Below are positions 1 to 9,500 of a stretch of DNA of 64,000 nucleotides, in pieces. The stretch is from Herbiconiux aconitum (lineage in GTDB: Bacteria; Actinomycetota; Actinomycetes; Actinomycetales; Microbacteriaceae). Below the pieces are notes generated by a model. That model was not told the origin of the DNA. It worked only from the letters and a program-made list of their open reading frames with translations, and ran no database searches. The translations under genes were made by a program, and so were the position numbers. Each line of letters opens with the position of its first letter. The stretch's first letter is position 1. The stretch is from the NCBI RefSeq assembly GCF_024979235.1, contig NZ_JANLCM010000001.1, forward strand, positions 2,170,001-2,234,000, in the 5' to 3' direction.

Positions 1-476
1 AGGCTCTGTTCGTCGACCTCGTCACCTCGATGACGCGGGGCGCAGGCGACGGCGTGCACGAGGAGATGCCCCTGCCGCGCTCGGCCGGCGGCGTGGGCGG
101 TTTTCTCGAGGAGTTCGGGCGACGGCAGCTCGGCGTGGTGCTCGATGCGCGCATCCTGCAATTGCGACGCCTCGTGATCGGCGAAGTCGGGCGCTTCCCC
201 GACCTCGGGCAGGCGCTCTGGCGGGCCGGCCCGATGAGGTCGATGACTGCACTCACCACGGCCTTCAGCGATTTCATCGAGAAGGGCTGGATGCGTGACA
301 CCGACCCGCGCACCGCCGCGTCGTTCTTCAATTGGCTCGTGATGTCCCCGATCAACGAAGCGATGCTGCTCGGCGACGACGTGCCCCGCGACCCCGAGTC
401 CATCCGCCGGCACTGCGCCGAAGCGACGCGTGTCTTCCTCGCCGCCTATGGCAGGGGGGCCGCGATCCCGGCGTAG
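1..476 (+). CDS. TetR family transcriptional regulator, C-terminal part (cut by window edge)
   Basis: The open frame runs in from the left edge (frame of base 3) and stops at 474-476, so only the last ~157 residues are visible and the DNA-binding helix-turn-helix lies outside the window. The visible part resembles the AefR-like TetR C-terminal ligand-binding domain: an all-helical region with a motif like RLVIGEVGRFPDLGQALW, followed by a helix with a conserved FFNWLVMSPINEAML-type segment and a final helix ending in LAAYGRG. TetR proteins of this type repress exporters or oxidoreductases, but no target can be read here. The DUF1684 gene starts 9 bases downstream and may be co-transcribed. 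An internal ATG at 30 is not the true start because the frame is open upstream of it. Confidence 0.8.
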   Translation, partial: ALFVDLVTSMTRGAGDGVHEEMPLPRSAGGVGGFLEEFGRRQLGVVLDARILQLRRLVIGEVGRFPDLGQALWRAGPMRSMTALTTAFSDFIEKGWMRDTDPRTAASFFNWLVMSPINEAMLLGDDVPRDPESIRRHCAEATRVFLAAYGRGAAIPA

Positions 477-485
477 GCTCGTCGG

Positions 486-1205
486 GTGACGCAACACGAG
501 TTCGACGAGTCCTGGCAGACCTGGCACACAGCGCGGCTGCGCACCATCACCGGGCCGCACGGTCTCGCTTCGTTGGTGGCCACGCATTGGCTCTCGCCCG
601 ATCCGCAACGGCTCGAGGGAATCGAGGGTGAGTGGTATCTCGACGGAGCCGACATCGTGGGCGACGACTTCACCATCGAGCAGGGCGGCGAGGTTCTCGT
701 CGGGGGCCGCGTGCTGCGGCACTTCCGCCGTGACGATCAGGTGGCGCTGCGGGTGCTCGATCCGGATGCCCCGACCCGCGCATCCGTCGTTGATGTGGAT
801 TCCTATATGCCCGACGAGGCATGGGTGGTGCTGGGCCGATTCTCGCCCGCCTCGGAGGGCGAGACCCTCGCGGTGGAGGAGATCGACGGCTACGTCGAGA
901 ACGAGGCGCTGGCCGGAACGGTGTCGCTCGAGATCGGCGGCCAGCAGGTGGAATTCGTGGCAACCGGATCGCGCCACAGCATGCAGGTGGTGTTCTCGGA
1001 TGCGACGAGCGGCGGCGAGACCTACCGATTCCGCTTCCTCCGGCTGCACGGGCAGCCCGGCTCGAACGAGATCGAGGTCGATTTCAACCGCGCCTACCTT
1101 CCGCCGTGCGTCTTCGCCGACTTCTACGTCTGCGCGCTGCCGCCCGCGCAGAATCGGTTGTCGCTGCCGATCCGCGCCGGCGAGAAGAACGTCGTGACCC
1201 GATAG
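486..1205 (+). CDS. DUF1684 domain-containing protein
   Basis: 239 residues from a GTG start. The protein matches the DUF1684 family pattern: an N-terminal FxxSWxxWH segment, a central beta-rich region with RHFRRDDQVALRVLD, and a C-terminal hallmark in which DFNRAYLPPCVFADFYVCALPPAQNRL is followed by IRAGEK. No signal peptide or membrane helix is visible, so it is probably cytoplasmic. The biochemical function of the family is unknown. The gene begins only 9 bases after the TetR stop, which suggests one transcript. Family assignment is confident, function is not. Confidence 0.85.
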   Translation: MTQHEFDESWQTWHTARLRTITGPHGLASLVATHWLSPDPQRLEGIEGEWYLDGADIVGDDFTIEQGGEVLVGGRVLRHFRRDDQVALRVLDPDAPTRASVVDVDSYMPDEAWVVLGRFSPASEGETLAVEEIDGYVENEALAGTVSLEIGGQQVEFVATGSRHSMQVVFSDATSGGETYRFRFLRLHGQPGSNEIEVDFNRAYLPPCVFADFYVCALPPAQNRLSLPIRAGEKNVVTR

Positions 1206-1302
1206 GCCGCATCGCGGATGGCCGTCGCACCATGGGAAAAGCTCGCGCAGCTTTCTCCGGCCGGGCCTAGGGGCGCGCGGTGCCGAGTGGGAGGCTTGAC
1301 GC

Positions 1303-3543
1303 ATGACGAATCGCCTGGCCCACGCGATCAGCCCGTATCTGCGCTCCCACGCCGAGAACCCGGTCGACTGGTTCCCTTGGGGTGAGGAGGCGTTCGCCGC
1401 CGCGCGCAGCCGAAAAGTGCCGGTGCTGGTGTCGATCGGATACTCCACCTGCCACTGGTGCCACGTGATGGCTCGCGAGTCGTTCAGCGACCCGGTTCTG
1501 GCTGCCTACCTCAACGAGCACTTCGTGGCCATCAAGGTCGACCGGGAGGAGCATCCGGAAGTCGACACCGTCTACCTCGCGGCCGCGGGGGCCTTCACCC
1601 AGGATCTCGGCTGGCCGCTCAACGTGTTCGTCACTCCCGAGGGCAAGGCGTTCTACGGCGGAACGTATTCTCCGCCGACACCGCTGCAGGGGCATCCGTC
1701 GTTCCGGCAGGTGCTCGAGGCGGTGACGGATGCCTGGACCACCCGCAACGCCGATGTGCTGCTCTCGGCCGAACAGGTCGCCACCGCTCTCGCTGTCGGG
1801 CAAGAGGCCTTGGCCGACCGTTCCGGTGTCGACGGGTTCGATCCGGCGACGATTCCGTTCGAGGCGATCGTCGCCGAGCTCGGGCAGTACGAGGATCAGC
1901 AGTACGGCGGTTTCGGCGGGGCTCCCAAATTCCCGGTGGCGCCCGTGCTGCGGTTTCTGCTCGAGGCGGGCACCCCCGCGTCGACCGCCTTGGCCATCCG
2001 CACGCTCGAGGCCATGGCTGGATCGGAGCTGCGGGATGCGGTGGAGGGCGGATTCTTTCGGTACTCCACCCGGCGGGACTGGACAGACCCGCACTACGAG
2101 CGGATGCTCTACGACAACGCCCTGCTGCTCGACGCGTACACCGCGGTGTGGGCTCGTGACGCCGGGTTGCCCTGGGCGCGCACGGCGGCCGAGGGAATCG
2201 CGCGGTTCCTGCTCGAGGTGATGCAATTGCCATCGGGCGGATTCGCCTCGGCCCAGGACTCGGAGAGCACGGTCGACGGCGCGCGGGTCGAGGGAGGCTA
2301 CTACGGGCTCGACGCGGCCGGCCGCTTGCAGCAGGTGCCGCCGGCGCTCGATCAGAAGGTGCTCTCGGGGTGGAACGGCCTCGCGATCGGGGCGCTCGCC
2401 CGCGCTTCACTGGTGTTCGGTCGCGAGGACTGGGCGATGGCGGCCGAGCACGCGGCCGACTACCTCATCGAGGCGCACGTCGGCGGGGAGGCGGGCGCGG
2501 ACGGGGGTGCGGATGCTCGCGGCGGCGTGCGGGCGGGTGCGGACGCGGATGCGGGGGCTGACGGCGGCGTGCAGGGGACTGCCGGTGCGGACGCTCGTGC
2601 GGACGCGGGTGCTCACGGCGGCGTGCCGGCGACTGCGGGTGCGGACGCGGGCGGCGGCGGGGCGGCGGCGGGCGTCGCGACGGGGATGCACCTCGTTCGG
2701 GCGTCGATCGACGGTCGGGTGTCGACCGCGGCGGCCACGCTCGAGGATTACGGGATGCTTGCCGAGGGCCTCCTCAGGCTCGCCGCGGTGACGGGGTCGG
2801 TGCGTTACGCGATGGTGGGGCGGATGCTCGTCGATGCCGTGCTGGACGATGACGTGCTGGACGCGGTGCCGGGCCGCGCGGCGATGGACGCCATGCTGGG
2901 CGCGGCGGGGAGTGACGCGGCGCCGAGGAACGGCGGAGCCGGAGGCGCGTCGCCGGCCGAGGAACCTGCGCCCGCCGGTGCAACCCCCACCATCTTCCGG
3001 GCGCCGGGCGGCGGCGACCGGGTGCTCCGCGCGCAAGGGCTCGCGGTGGAACTGGACCCCTCGGAAGGCGCGTATCCTTCCGGAACCAGTGCCACCGCAT
3101 CCGCCGCTCTGCTGCTGCACACGCTCACCGCCGAATCGCGTTATCGCGAGGCGGCACTCGCCGCCCTCGCGCCGTTGGCGGCGGAGGCGACGGCCCGGCC
3201 GATCTCGTTCGGTGCCACCCTCGAACTGCTGGCGCGTCTGGCCCGCCCCGCGGAGCAGCTGGTGTTGATCGAACCGGATGCTGTCAGCTCGGCGTCCGCC
3301 GCCGTGGACGACACCGACCACGACGCCGCGATGCAGGCCGACGGCCTCCGAGCAGCGGTGCGCATGTGGTCGGGAGCGGGTGTCGTCGCCGTCGCCACAG
3401 TTGCGGAGGCGCGGATGCTCGCCGAGGCCGGCTTCGAGCTGTTCGCCGATCGCGGCACGCGCGACGGGCATCCGACGGCCTATCGCTGCTTCGATTTCGT
3501 CTGCCGCCTTCCGGTGACCTCCGCCTCGGCCCTCCGCGCCTGA
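1303..3543 (+). CDS. YyaL/SSP411-type thioredoxin domain-containing protein (DUF255)
   Basis: 746 residues, ATG start behind a GGGAGG ribosome site. Residues 1 to about 165 are the DUF255 thioredoxin-like domain, with [21 protein letters not shown] at the N-terminus and a CHWC redox motif at 50-53. The rest is the alpha/alpha-barrel (glycosidase-like) region with [19 protein letters not shown] and [12 protein letters not shown]. Relatives are cytoplasmic proteins of uncertain role in redox or nucleoside-sugar metabolism. An alanine/glycine/aspartate low-complexity insertion at about residues 394-461, encoded by imperfect tandem DNA repeats, makes this copy longer than the usual ~650-680 residues. 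The sulfurtransferase gene downstream is convergent. Confidence 0.9.
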   Translation: MTNRLAHAISPYLRSHAENPVDWFPWGEEAFAAARSRKVPVLVSIGYSTCHWCHVMARESFSDPVLAAYLNEHFVAIKVDREEHPEVDTVYLAAAGAFTQDLGWPLNVFVTPEGKAFYGGTYSPPTPLQGHPSFRQVLEAVTDAWTTRNADVLLSAEQVATALAVGQEALADRSGVDGFDPATIPFEAIVAELGQYEDQQYGGFGGAPKFPVAPVLRFLLEAGTPASTALAIRTLEAMAGSELRDAVEGGFFRYSTRRDWTDPHYERMLYDNALLLDAYTAVWARDAGLPWARTAAEGIARFLLEVMQLPSGGFASAQDSESTVDGARVEGGYYGLDAAGRLQQVPPALDQKVLSGWNGLAIGALARASLVFGREDWAMAAEHAADYLIEAHVGGEAGADGGADARGGVRAGADADAGADGGVQGTAGADARADAGAHGGVPATAGADAGGGGAAAGVATGMHLVRASIDGRVSTAAATLEDYGMLAEGLLRLAAVTGSVRYAMVGRMLVDAVLDDDVLDAVPGRAAMDAMLGAAGSDAAPRNGGAGGASPAEEPAPAGATPTIFRAPGGGDRVLRAQGLAVELDPSEGAYPSGTSATASAALLLHTLTAESRYREAALAALAPLAAEATARPISFGATLELLARLARPAEQLVLIEPDAVSSASAAVDDTDHDAAMQADGLRAAVRMWSGAGVVAVATVAEARMLAEAGFELFADRGTRDGHPTAYRCFDFVCRLPVTSASALRA
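2485..2685 (+). repeat. Imperfect tandem GC-rich repeats inside the YyaL-like gene
   Basis: The segment consists of degenerate copies of a roughly 40-65 base unit beginning GGCGGCGTGC and carrying GGTGCGGACGC cores, and it codes for Gly/Ala/Asp-rich sequence ([14 protein letters not shown] units). All copies stay in frame, so the gene remains open. It lies between two conserved blocks of the barrel domain and looks like a lineage-specific expansion of a surface loop. Confidence 0.75.
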
Positions 3544-3607
3544 TTTCTCGCCGCTCTCGGCCCTAGATCCGAGATGAAGAGCCGTTGGTGGCAAGAAGTC
3601 GGAGCAC

Positions 3608-4525
3608 TCAGACCGTGGTCTCGAGGGGAGCGTCGGGGTCGGCCGACCACTCGTTGAGTGAGCCGTCGTAGACGGCGACCGACCCCTCTCCCAGCACGGT
3701 CAGCGCCAGCGCCGTGGAGGCCGCCGCGATGCCCGAGCCGCAATAGGTCACCACCCGCGAGCGGTCGCCGGCCAGCACGGGCGAAAGCTTCTCGCGCAGC
3801 GCATCGCCCTTCAGAAACGCTTTGGTCGAACGGTCGACGAGACGCCCGGCCGGTACGCTCACACTGCCCGGGATGTGCCCGGCGCGGGCACGGGGCGACG
3901 TCGCGCCGGTGAAGTCGCTCGGCGGGCCGGCGAACACCAGCGTGGCCGGCGCATCCGTCGAGCCCGCCACGATCGCCTCGACGTCGGCCTTCGACGCCCA
4001 GAGCCCGGGCCGCTCGACCGCGGCGAACATCGCACCCGACCGCGGAAGCACGTTGCCGGTCTCGACCGGGCGCTCCTCGGCGATCCATTTGGCGTAGCCG
4101 CCATCGAGCACCGCCACCCGGTCGTAGCCGAAGGCTCGGAACAGCCACCACACGCGCGCGGCCCACTGCCCGGCCGCGGTGTCGTAGACCACGACGGTCG
4201 TGTCGTTGTCGACGCCGACGGATGTCGCGGCCTCCTCGAACCGCTCGACTGAGGGGCGGGCGAATCCGAACGACCCCGCGGGGTCGGAAAAGACCTCGAG
4301 CAGGTCGGCGAAGACGGCGCCCGGGACGTGCCCGGCGAGGAGGTACTCGTCGAGCCCGCTCAGCCAGGAGTTCGCGGGGCCGAACCCGGCGGGTGACGAA
4401 ATCGACAGCACGCTCGCGTCGAGCACGACGAGCCCCTCCGAGCCGAGGTGGTCGGCCAGCCACTGCGTCGACACGAGGGGCGACGCCAGCAGGGGCGAGA
4501 GGCGAGGGCTGTCGGTTGCGGTCAC
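3608..4525 (-). CDS. sseA: Sulfurtransferase (rhodanese family, mercaptopyruvate/thiosulfate type)
   Basis: 305 residues from GTG at 4525; the open frame continues upstream to 4657, but that extension has no rhodanese similarity. There are two tandem rhodanese domains: an N-terminal inactive one (WLADHLGSEGLVVLDAS, GHVPGAVF, VVVYDTAAGQWAARVWWLF, VLDGGYAKW) and a C-terminal catalytic one (AGHIPGSVSVP, then VVTYCGSGIAA). The persulfide-forming cysteine is Cys262, in a CGSGIAA loop close to the CGSG[VI]TA loop of 3-mercaptopyruvate sulfurtransferases rather than the CRKGVTA loop of thiosulfate sulfurtransferases. The enzyme moves sulfur to thiols or cyanide in the cytoplasm. The gene is convergent with the upstream YyaL-like gene and divergent from the ABC exporter. 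Confidence 0.88.
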   Translation of the reverse strand: MTATDSPRLSPLLASPLVSTQWLADHLGSEGLVVLDASVLSISSPAGFGPANSWLSGLDEYLLAGHVPGAVFADLLEVFSDPAGSFGFARPSVERFEEAATSVGVDNDTTVVVYDTAAGQWAARVWWLFRAFGYDRVAVLDGGYAKWIAEERPVETGNVLPRSGAMFAAVERPGLWASKADVEAIVAGSTDAPATLVFAGPPSDFTGATSPRARAGHIPGSVSVPAGRLVDRSTKAFLKGDALREKLSPVLAGDRSRVVTYCGSGIAAASTALALTVLGEGSVAVYDGSLNEWSADPDAPLETTV

Positions 4526-4629
4526 GTGTCCACGGTATTGGCTCCGGCAGGCCGCACCCTGAGGATTGCAATAGAGAGTAACGAGAACGTAACGGTGTGT
4601 CGGCGCTGTGGCGCGCATCCGGTTCCGCC

Positions 4630-4689
4630 GCCCGCTTACATCCTGCTGACACCCCACGACAGCGGCGTGTAAGCGCCCGGTAAGCGGGC
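4630..4689. repeat. Inverted and direct repeats in the promoter region of the ABC exporter
   Basis: GCCCGCTTAC (4630-4639) is repeated in inverted form as GTAAGCGGGC (4680-4689). A second GTAAGC half site begins at 4669, so GTAAGCG occurs twice in tandem, 11 bases apart. The cluster sits 53 bases before the ATG of the ATPase gene and between divergent genes. This is the layout of a regulator-binding region, but no binding protein is identified. Confidence 0.4.
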
Positions 4690-4742
4690 CCCTTCACACT
4701 CGGAGAGAACGTGCAACACGACAACGATCGAAAGGAGATCGA

Positions 4743-5765
4743 ATGCCGAATTCAACGGAATGGGCGGTCGAAGCACACGGACTCGTCAAGGTGTTCGGCC
4801 ACAACAGGGCGGTCGACGGCGTCGACCTGAGCGTGCGCACCGGAACGGTGTACGGAGTGCTCGGCCCGAACGGCGCCGGCAAGACGACGACGATCCGGAT
4901 GCTCGCCACGCTGCTCAAGCCCGACGGCGGCGACGCCACGATCTTCGGTCACGACATCCGTCGCGAACCGCAGATCGTGCGGCAGCTGATCGGGGTGACC
5001 GGGCAGTACGCGAGTGTCGACGAAACGCTGAGCGCCACCGAGAACCTCGTGCTCTTCTCGCGTCTGAACGGGCTGAGCCGCGCCGATTCGCGGCGTAAGT
5101 CGGCCGAACTGCTCGAGGAGTTCGGACTGACCGAAGCGGCCAAGCGCCCCCTGAAGAACTTCTCCGGAGGCATGCGCCGTCGCCTCGACCTCGCCGCGAG
5201 CCTCATCTCGCAGCCACCTCTGATCTTCCTCGACGAGCCGACCACGGGCCTCGACCCGCGCACGCGCGCTCAGATGTGGGACACCATCCGTCGCCTGGTG
5301 GCGACCGGATCGACCGTTCTGCTCACCACGCAGTACCTCGACGAGGCCGACCAGCTGGCCGACCGCATCGCCGTCATCGACCGCGGCATCGTCGTGGCCG
5401 AGGGCACCGCCGACGAGCTGAAGGGCTCGGTCGGGTCGTCGTCGCTGCTGCTCAAACTCGCGGATGCCGCGAACCTCGAGCGTGCGCGCCTCGCCATCCT
5501 CGACGTGCTCGGCGTGGAATCGGTGCTCTCGCCCGAGGCCGGCCGCATCACGGCGCCGATGACCGACCCCGACACCGTCACCGACCTGTTGCTGCGACTG
5601 CGTCAGGAGAACATCGCGGTGGCCGAGTTGTCGGTGCAGCAACCCACGCTCGACGAGGTCTTCCTCGCCCTCACCGGCCACTCGGCCACTGAGGAAGAGG
5701 AGGCCGACGCGGCTGCGGCCGCGGCGTCCGACAACCCCGAACGCGAACTGGAGGATGCGCGATGA
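4743..5765 (+). CDS. drrA: ABC transporter ATP-binding protein, daunorubicin-resistance (DrrA) type
   Basis: 340 residues with a very good ribosome site (AAAGGAG, 7 bases before ATG). Walker A GPNGAGKTTT at 41-50, ABC signature FSGGMRRRLDLAASL, Walker B LIFLDEPTTGLDP and the H-loop/D-loop region are all present. The C-terminal ~100 residues carry the DrrA-type extension with LSVQQPTLDEVFLALTGH, a hallmark of the DrrA/DUF4162 subfamily. It energises an exporter made with the overlapping permease gene (4-base ATGA overlap at 5762-5765). Such pairs expel hydrophobic drugs or other small molecules, and the substrate cannot be told here. A repeat-rich region upstream suggests regulated expression. 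Confidence 0.92.
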   Translation: MPNSTEWAVEAHGLVKVFGHNRAVDGVDLSVRTGTVYGVLGPNGAGKTTTIRMLATLLKPDGGDATIFGHDIRREPQIVRQLIGVTGQYASVDETLSATENLVLFSRLNGLSRADSRRKSAELLEEFGLTEAAKRPLKNFSGGMRRRLDLAASLISQPPLIFLDEPTTGLDPRTRAQMWDTIRRLVATGSTVLLTTQYLDEADQLADRIAVIDRGIVVAEGTADELKGSVGSSSLLLKLADAANLERARLAILDVLGVESVLSPEAGRITAPMTDPDTVTDLLLRLRQENIAVAELSVQQPTLDEVFLALTGHSATEEEEADAAAAAASDNPERELEDAR

Positions 5766-6577
5766 GCACGCTCACCATCACCCCGGGGGTCAACCGCACC
5801 CTCAAGAACCACGTCAGCTTCGGTCAGACGGTGCAGAACTCGTTCAGCATGGCCTGGCGAGGGCTGCTCAAGATCCGGCGCACGCCCGAACAGCTGATCG
5901 ACGTGACACTGCAGCCGATCATCTTCACCCTGATGTTCAGCTACATCTTCGGTGGAGCGATCGCCGGCAGCGTGCAGGACTACCTGCCCACCCTCATCCC
6001 CGGCATCCTCGTGCAGACCGTCATCACGACATCCGTCGTCACCGGCGTGCAATTGCGGGAAGACATGGACAAGGGCGTGTTCGACCGCTTCAAGTCGTTG
6101 CCGATCGCGCGGATCGCGCCCCTTGCGGGCGCCCTCCTCGCCGACACCGTGCGGTATGCGATCGCCACCACGCTCACCTTCGTGATGGGCTTCATCTTGG
6201 GCTATCGGCCCGAAGGCGGCATCGGCAACGTGATTCTTGCCGGACTGCTCGTCATCGTGAGCTCCTGGGCGATCAGCTGGATCTTCGCGTTCTTCGGCGT
6301 CATCGCCCGCAGCGCGTCGAGCGTGCAGGGCATCTCGTTCCTCGTGCTGTTCCCGCTCACGTTCCTGTCGAACGCGTTCGTCAACCCCGACACGATGCCT
6401 CCGTTCCTGCAATGGTTCGTGAACATCAACCCGGTCTCCCACCTGGTGACCGCCGTGCGAGACCTCGCCAACACCGGGGCCTGGACGGTGGATGCCTGGC
6501 TGTCGCTGCTCGGGGCCGCGGTGATCGTCGCGATCTTCGCGCCGCTGACAGTGCGGGCCTACATGAAGAAGGCTTAA
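5762..6577 (+). CDS. drrB: ABC-2 type transporter permease (DrrB type)
   Basis: 271 residues with about six hydrophobic helices and an ABC-2 membrane domain. Features include the cytoplasmic coupling segment EDMDKGVFDRFKSLPIARIAP after the second helix and the PLTFLSNAFVNPDTMPPFLQWFVNINPVSHL segment before the last helix, both typical of DrrB. The start codon overlaps the ATPase stop by four bases, so the two are translated together and form one exporter. The stop codon (TAA at 6575-6577) shares the palindrome TTAA with the stop of the AfsR-like regulator on the other strand, so the two genes converge with no spacer and no visible terminator. Confidence 0.92.
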   Translation: MSTLTITPGVNRTLKNHVSFGQTVQNSFSMAWRGLLKIRRTPEQLIDVTLQPIIFTLMFSYIFGGAIAGSVQDYLPTLIPGILVQTVITTSVVTGVQLREDMDKGVFDRFKSLPIARIAPLAGALLADTVRYAIATTLTFVMGFILGYRPEGGIGNVILAGLLVIVSSWAISWIFAFFGVIARSASSVQGISFLVLFPLTFLSNAFVNPDTMPPFLQWFVNINPVSHLVTAVRDLANTGAWTVDAWLSLLGAAVIVAIFAPLTVRAYMKKA

Positions 6578-9500
6578 GCAGGCCAGCTGGGCGCTTGCGC
6601 GCCTGGCGATTGCCGGCCCCACGCCCACGACCACGGCCCGGGCGCTCGCAGGAGTTCTGCGACGCGCTCGGGCCGTTCCTCGTGCGGCAACTCGGCCACG
6701 GCGCTCCGCACTCCGGCGATCTCATCGGCCGAAAAGCGGCGACCGAACCGTTCGAACAGCGGGCGCAGGTGCAGAGCCGGCGGGTCTTGCCGGGCGCCCA
6801 TCGATTCGGCGAGAGCGAGCAGCTCGAGCCCGACGCGCGGGTCGACCGTTCCGCTGTCCTCCGCCCATACGGCGAGCCCGATCACCGACGCGCCGAGAAC
6901 CGGGCGATCGATGATGCCGAGGGGCGTGCGAAGACTCCCGAGCGTGCGCGAGCGCAGTCGCCGGGCCAGCAGCCGTCGTTCCTCGGTCGATCCGGTGTCG
7001 TCGATCACCAACGAGGAGAGCATCGACGACATCACGATGCGGAACCACGGCGACGCGCGCGAGCGCGGAACATCGAAACTCCGCAGTGCCTTCACCAGCA
7101 ACTCGCGGGCCTCCTCGACCCGTCCGCGAGCCCGGAGCACCTCGGCCTGGCCGGCCAAGCCGATCGACGCCACCTCGATACCGTCGGCCTGACCCGGTGT
7201 GTCGATCAGCCGGTCGAAGAGTTCGGTCGCTTCGTCGAGGTTGCCGACGGCGATGTCGTTGGTGGCGATCGTCCATTCGATTTGACGGATGTCCTCGGTC
7301 GCGCCGAGCTTCGACAGCCCGACCCGCGCCCTCCGTGCCCAGCGCAGAGCCTCCTCCGGTTCGGCGCTCTGACTGTGCAACGCGCCCAGCATCTGGCCGG
7401 CCATCGCGCCGCCCCAGGTGTCACCGAGGGAGTCCGCGATGCGGACCGCACTGCGGGCGAGGGTGACCGCGACCTCCCGCTGCCCTTCGTTCTCGGCGGC
7501 GACGCTGCCGATCAGGGCGCCGAGGAGGGCCGTGCCCCGGTCGTCGGAGGCGATCGCATCCTGAATCTTCTCGGCGGCGCGTTCGGTGTTTCCGGCGTTG
7601 AGGATCAGTGACGACATCGCTCTGAGGCGAGGGTCTAGCACGGCCCGTGTCCGCACGACCTTTCGCAGCCGCGACCTCGGACGCACGGCGAAACGCAGCT
7701 CGGTGATCATCGTGGTCATGCTGATGACGAGGAGCACGGCCACCAGCAGGTCGACCCGCTCGGGCTCCGGCTCGTACTCCCGGATGCTCTCGAAGACCGG
7801 TTTGCCGAAGGCGAGCACCTCGCTGTGCGCGCTCCTCAACGACCAGTAGTAGCCGAGCAGGGCGAAGACGGAGGTGACGACTTCGGCTCGGTCGGCGTCG
7901 ATCGCGCGGCGGAGCACGTCGATGAGGTTGTCCTCCTCGACAGCCACGCGCGCGAAGGTCGCGACCTGCTCAGCGCCGTCGGTGCGCCGGTGCAGGTCGC
8001 GCGCGAACTGGTCGGCCCACTCGAAGACGGCGTCGCGCACCTCCTCGCGCGTGCCCGCGGCGTCGAGTTGCAGTTGGCCGAACTCGCGCACCGTCTCGAG
8101 CATGCGATAGCGCACCCCGGCATCCGTTTCGCGCATCATCACGAGCGATTGGGCGACCAGGCCGTCGAGCAGGTCGGGCACGTCGTCGATCGCGCAGCCT
8201 ACGACCGCCTGGGCGGCCTCGGCGCTGAACCCGTCGGCGAATTCGGAGAGACGCGAGAGCGCTCGCTGCTCGGCGGCGTCGAGCAGGTTCCAGCTCCACT
8301 CGATCACCGCGAGCAGGGTGCGGTGGCGCTCGGGTGCAGCGCGGTCACCCCCGGAGAGCAAGGCGAAGCGGTTCGAGAGGCGGCGCTCGATCTCGTCGAT
8401 CGGCATCGACCGGATGCGGGCCGCCGCCAGTTCGATGGCGAGCGGAAGTCCGTCGAGACGAGCGCAGAGGCGGGCGACTGCGTCGAGGGGGAGCGCGGCG
8501 CCCGGGCGAGCGGCAGTGGCGCGGTCGACGAAGAGACGCACGGCGGCGTCGTCCTCGGGGCGTGTGCGAGGGCTTGCGGGGGAGTCGCGCGCCGTCGCGC
8601 CCTGAGCGGATGCTCGTTCACCGGCCGTGATCGAGGATGCGCCGAGAGGGGCGAGGGCGAAGACGCGCTCGCTCGAGATCGCGAGCGGGGTGCGACTGGT
8701 GGTGAGGATGGTGAGGTCGGGCAGTTCGGCCGTGAGGTCGGAGCTCCACTCGGCCGCCGCGTCGATGATGTGCTCGCAGTTGTCGAGCACGAGGAGGGTG
8801 GGGGCGTCGGCCAGGCGCGCCACGATGCGGCCGCGCAGGTCGTCACGCACCACCCGGTCGCCGATCCGCTTGCTCGACGCGACCTCGCGGATGCCGAGCG
8901 CCGAGGCGAGGGCGAAGACGACGTCGTCGGTGCTACGCACACTCGCCAGCTCGACCACGATGACCGCACCGAAACGGCTGAGCGCCCGCGCGGCGAGCTC
9001 GTGTGCGACCCGGGTCTTGCCGAGACCGCCTGGGCCCAGAACGGTGGTCACCCGCGAGGTGGCGAGCAGATGCTCGATCTCGATGAGGGCGTCGTCGCGC
9101 CCGATCAGAGCGTTGGGTGCGGCGCGGATGCCGCGGGCCATCGCCGCGCGGCGTGGTGTCGTTGCGCTTGCCGCCGCCGCCGCCGCCGTTGTCGTTGTCG
9201 CTGCGGTTGTCGTTGTCGTTGCTGTTGCTGCTGCCTGCTCGTGACTCTCGACCGCGGGGCCTGCGGCGGGGGAGTTGGGCCGCACGTCGTCGCGCGCGAG
9301 CAACTCGAGGTTGAGCGCTTGCAACTCGAGCGCAGGGCTGGTTCCGAATGCGTCCTGCACGCGTGCCCGGAAGGTCGCGTAAAGGGCGACCGCCTCGGTC
9401 GAGCGCCCCAGGGCGTCAAGTGCCCGCATCTCCAGGAAGTGCGCGCTGTCATCGAAAGGGGATCTCAGGCACAGCCGCCGCGCGAGCTCCTCGGCGGCAA

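Noticed and set aside
3544..3607. Short hairpin TCTCGG/CCGAGA as terminator between the convergent YyaL-like and sulfurtransferase genes
   Set aside because: Only a 6-bp stem with no T run; too weak to list as a terminator.
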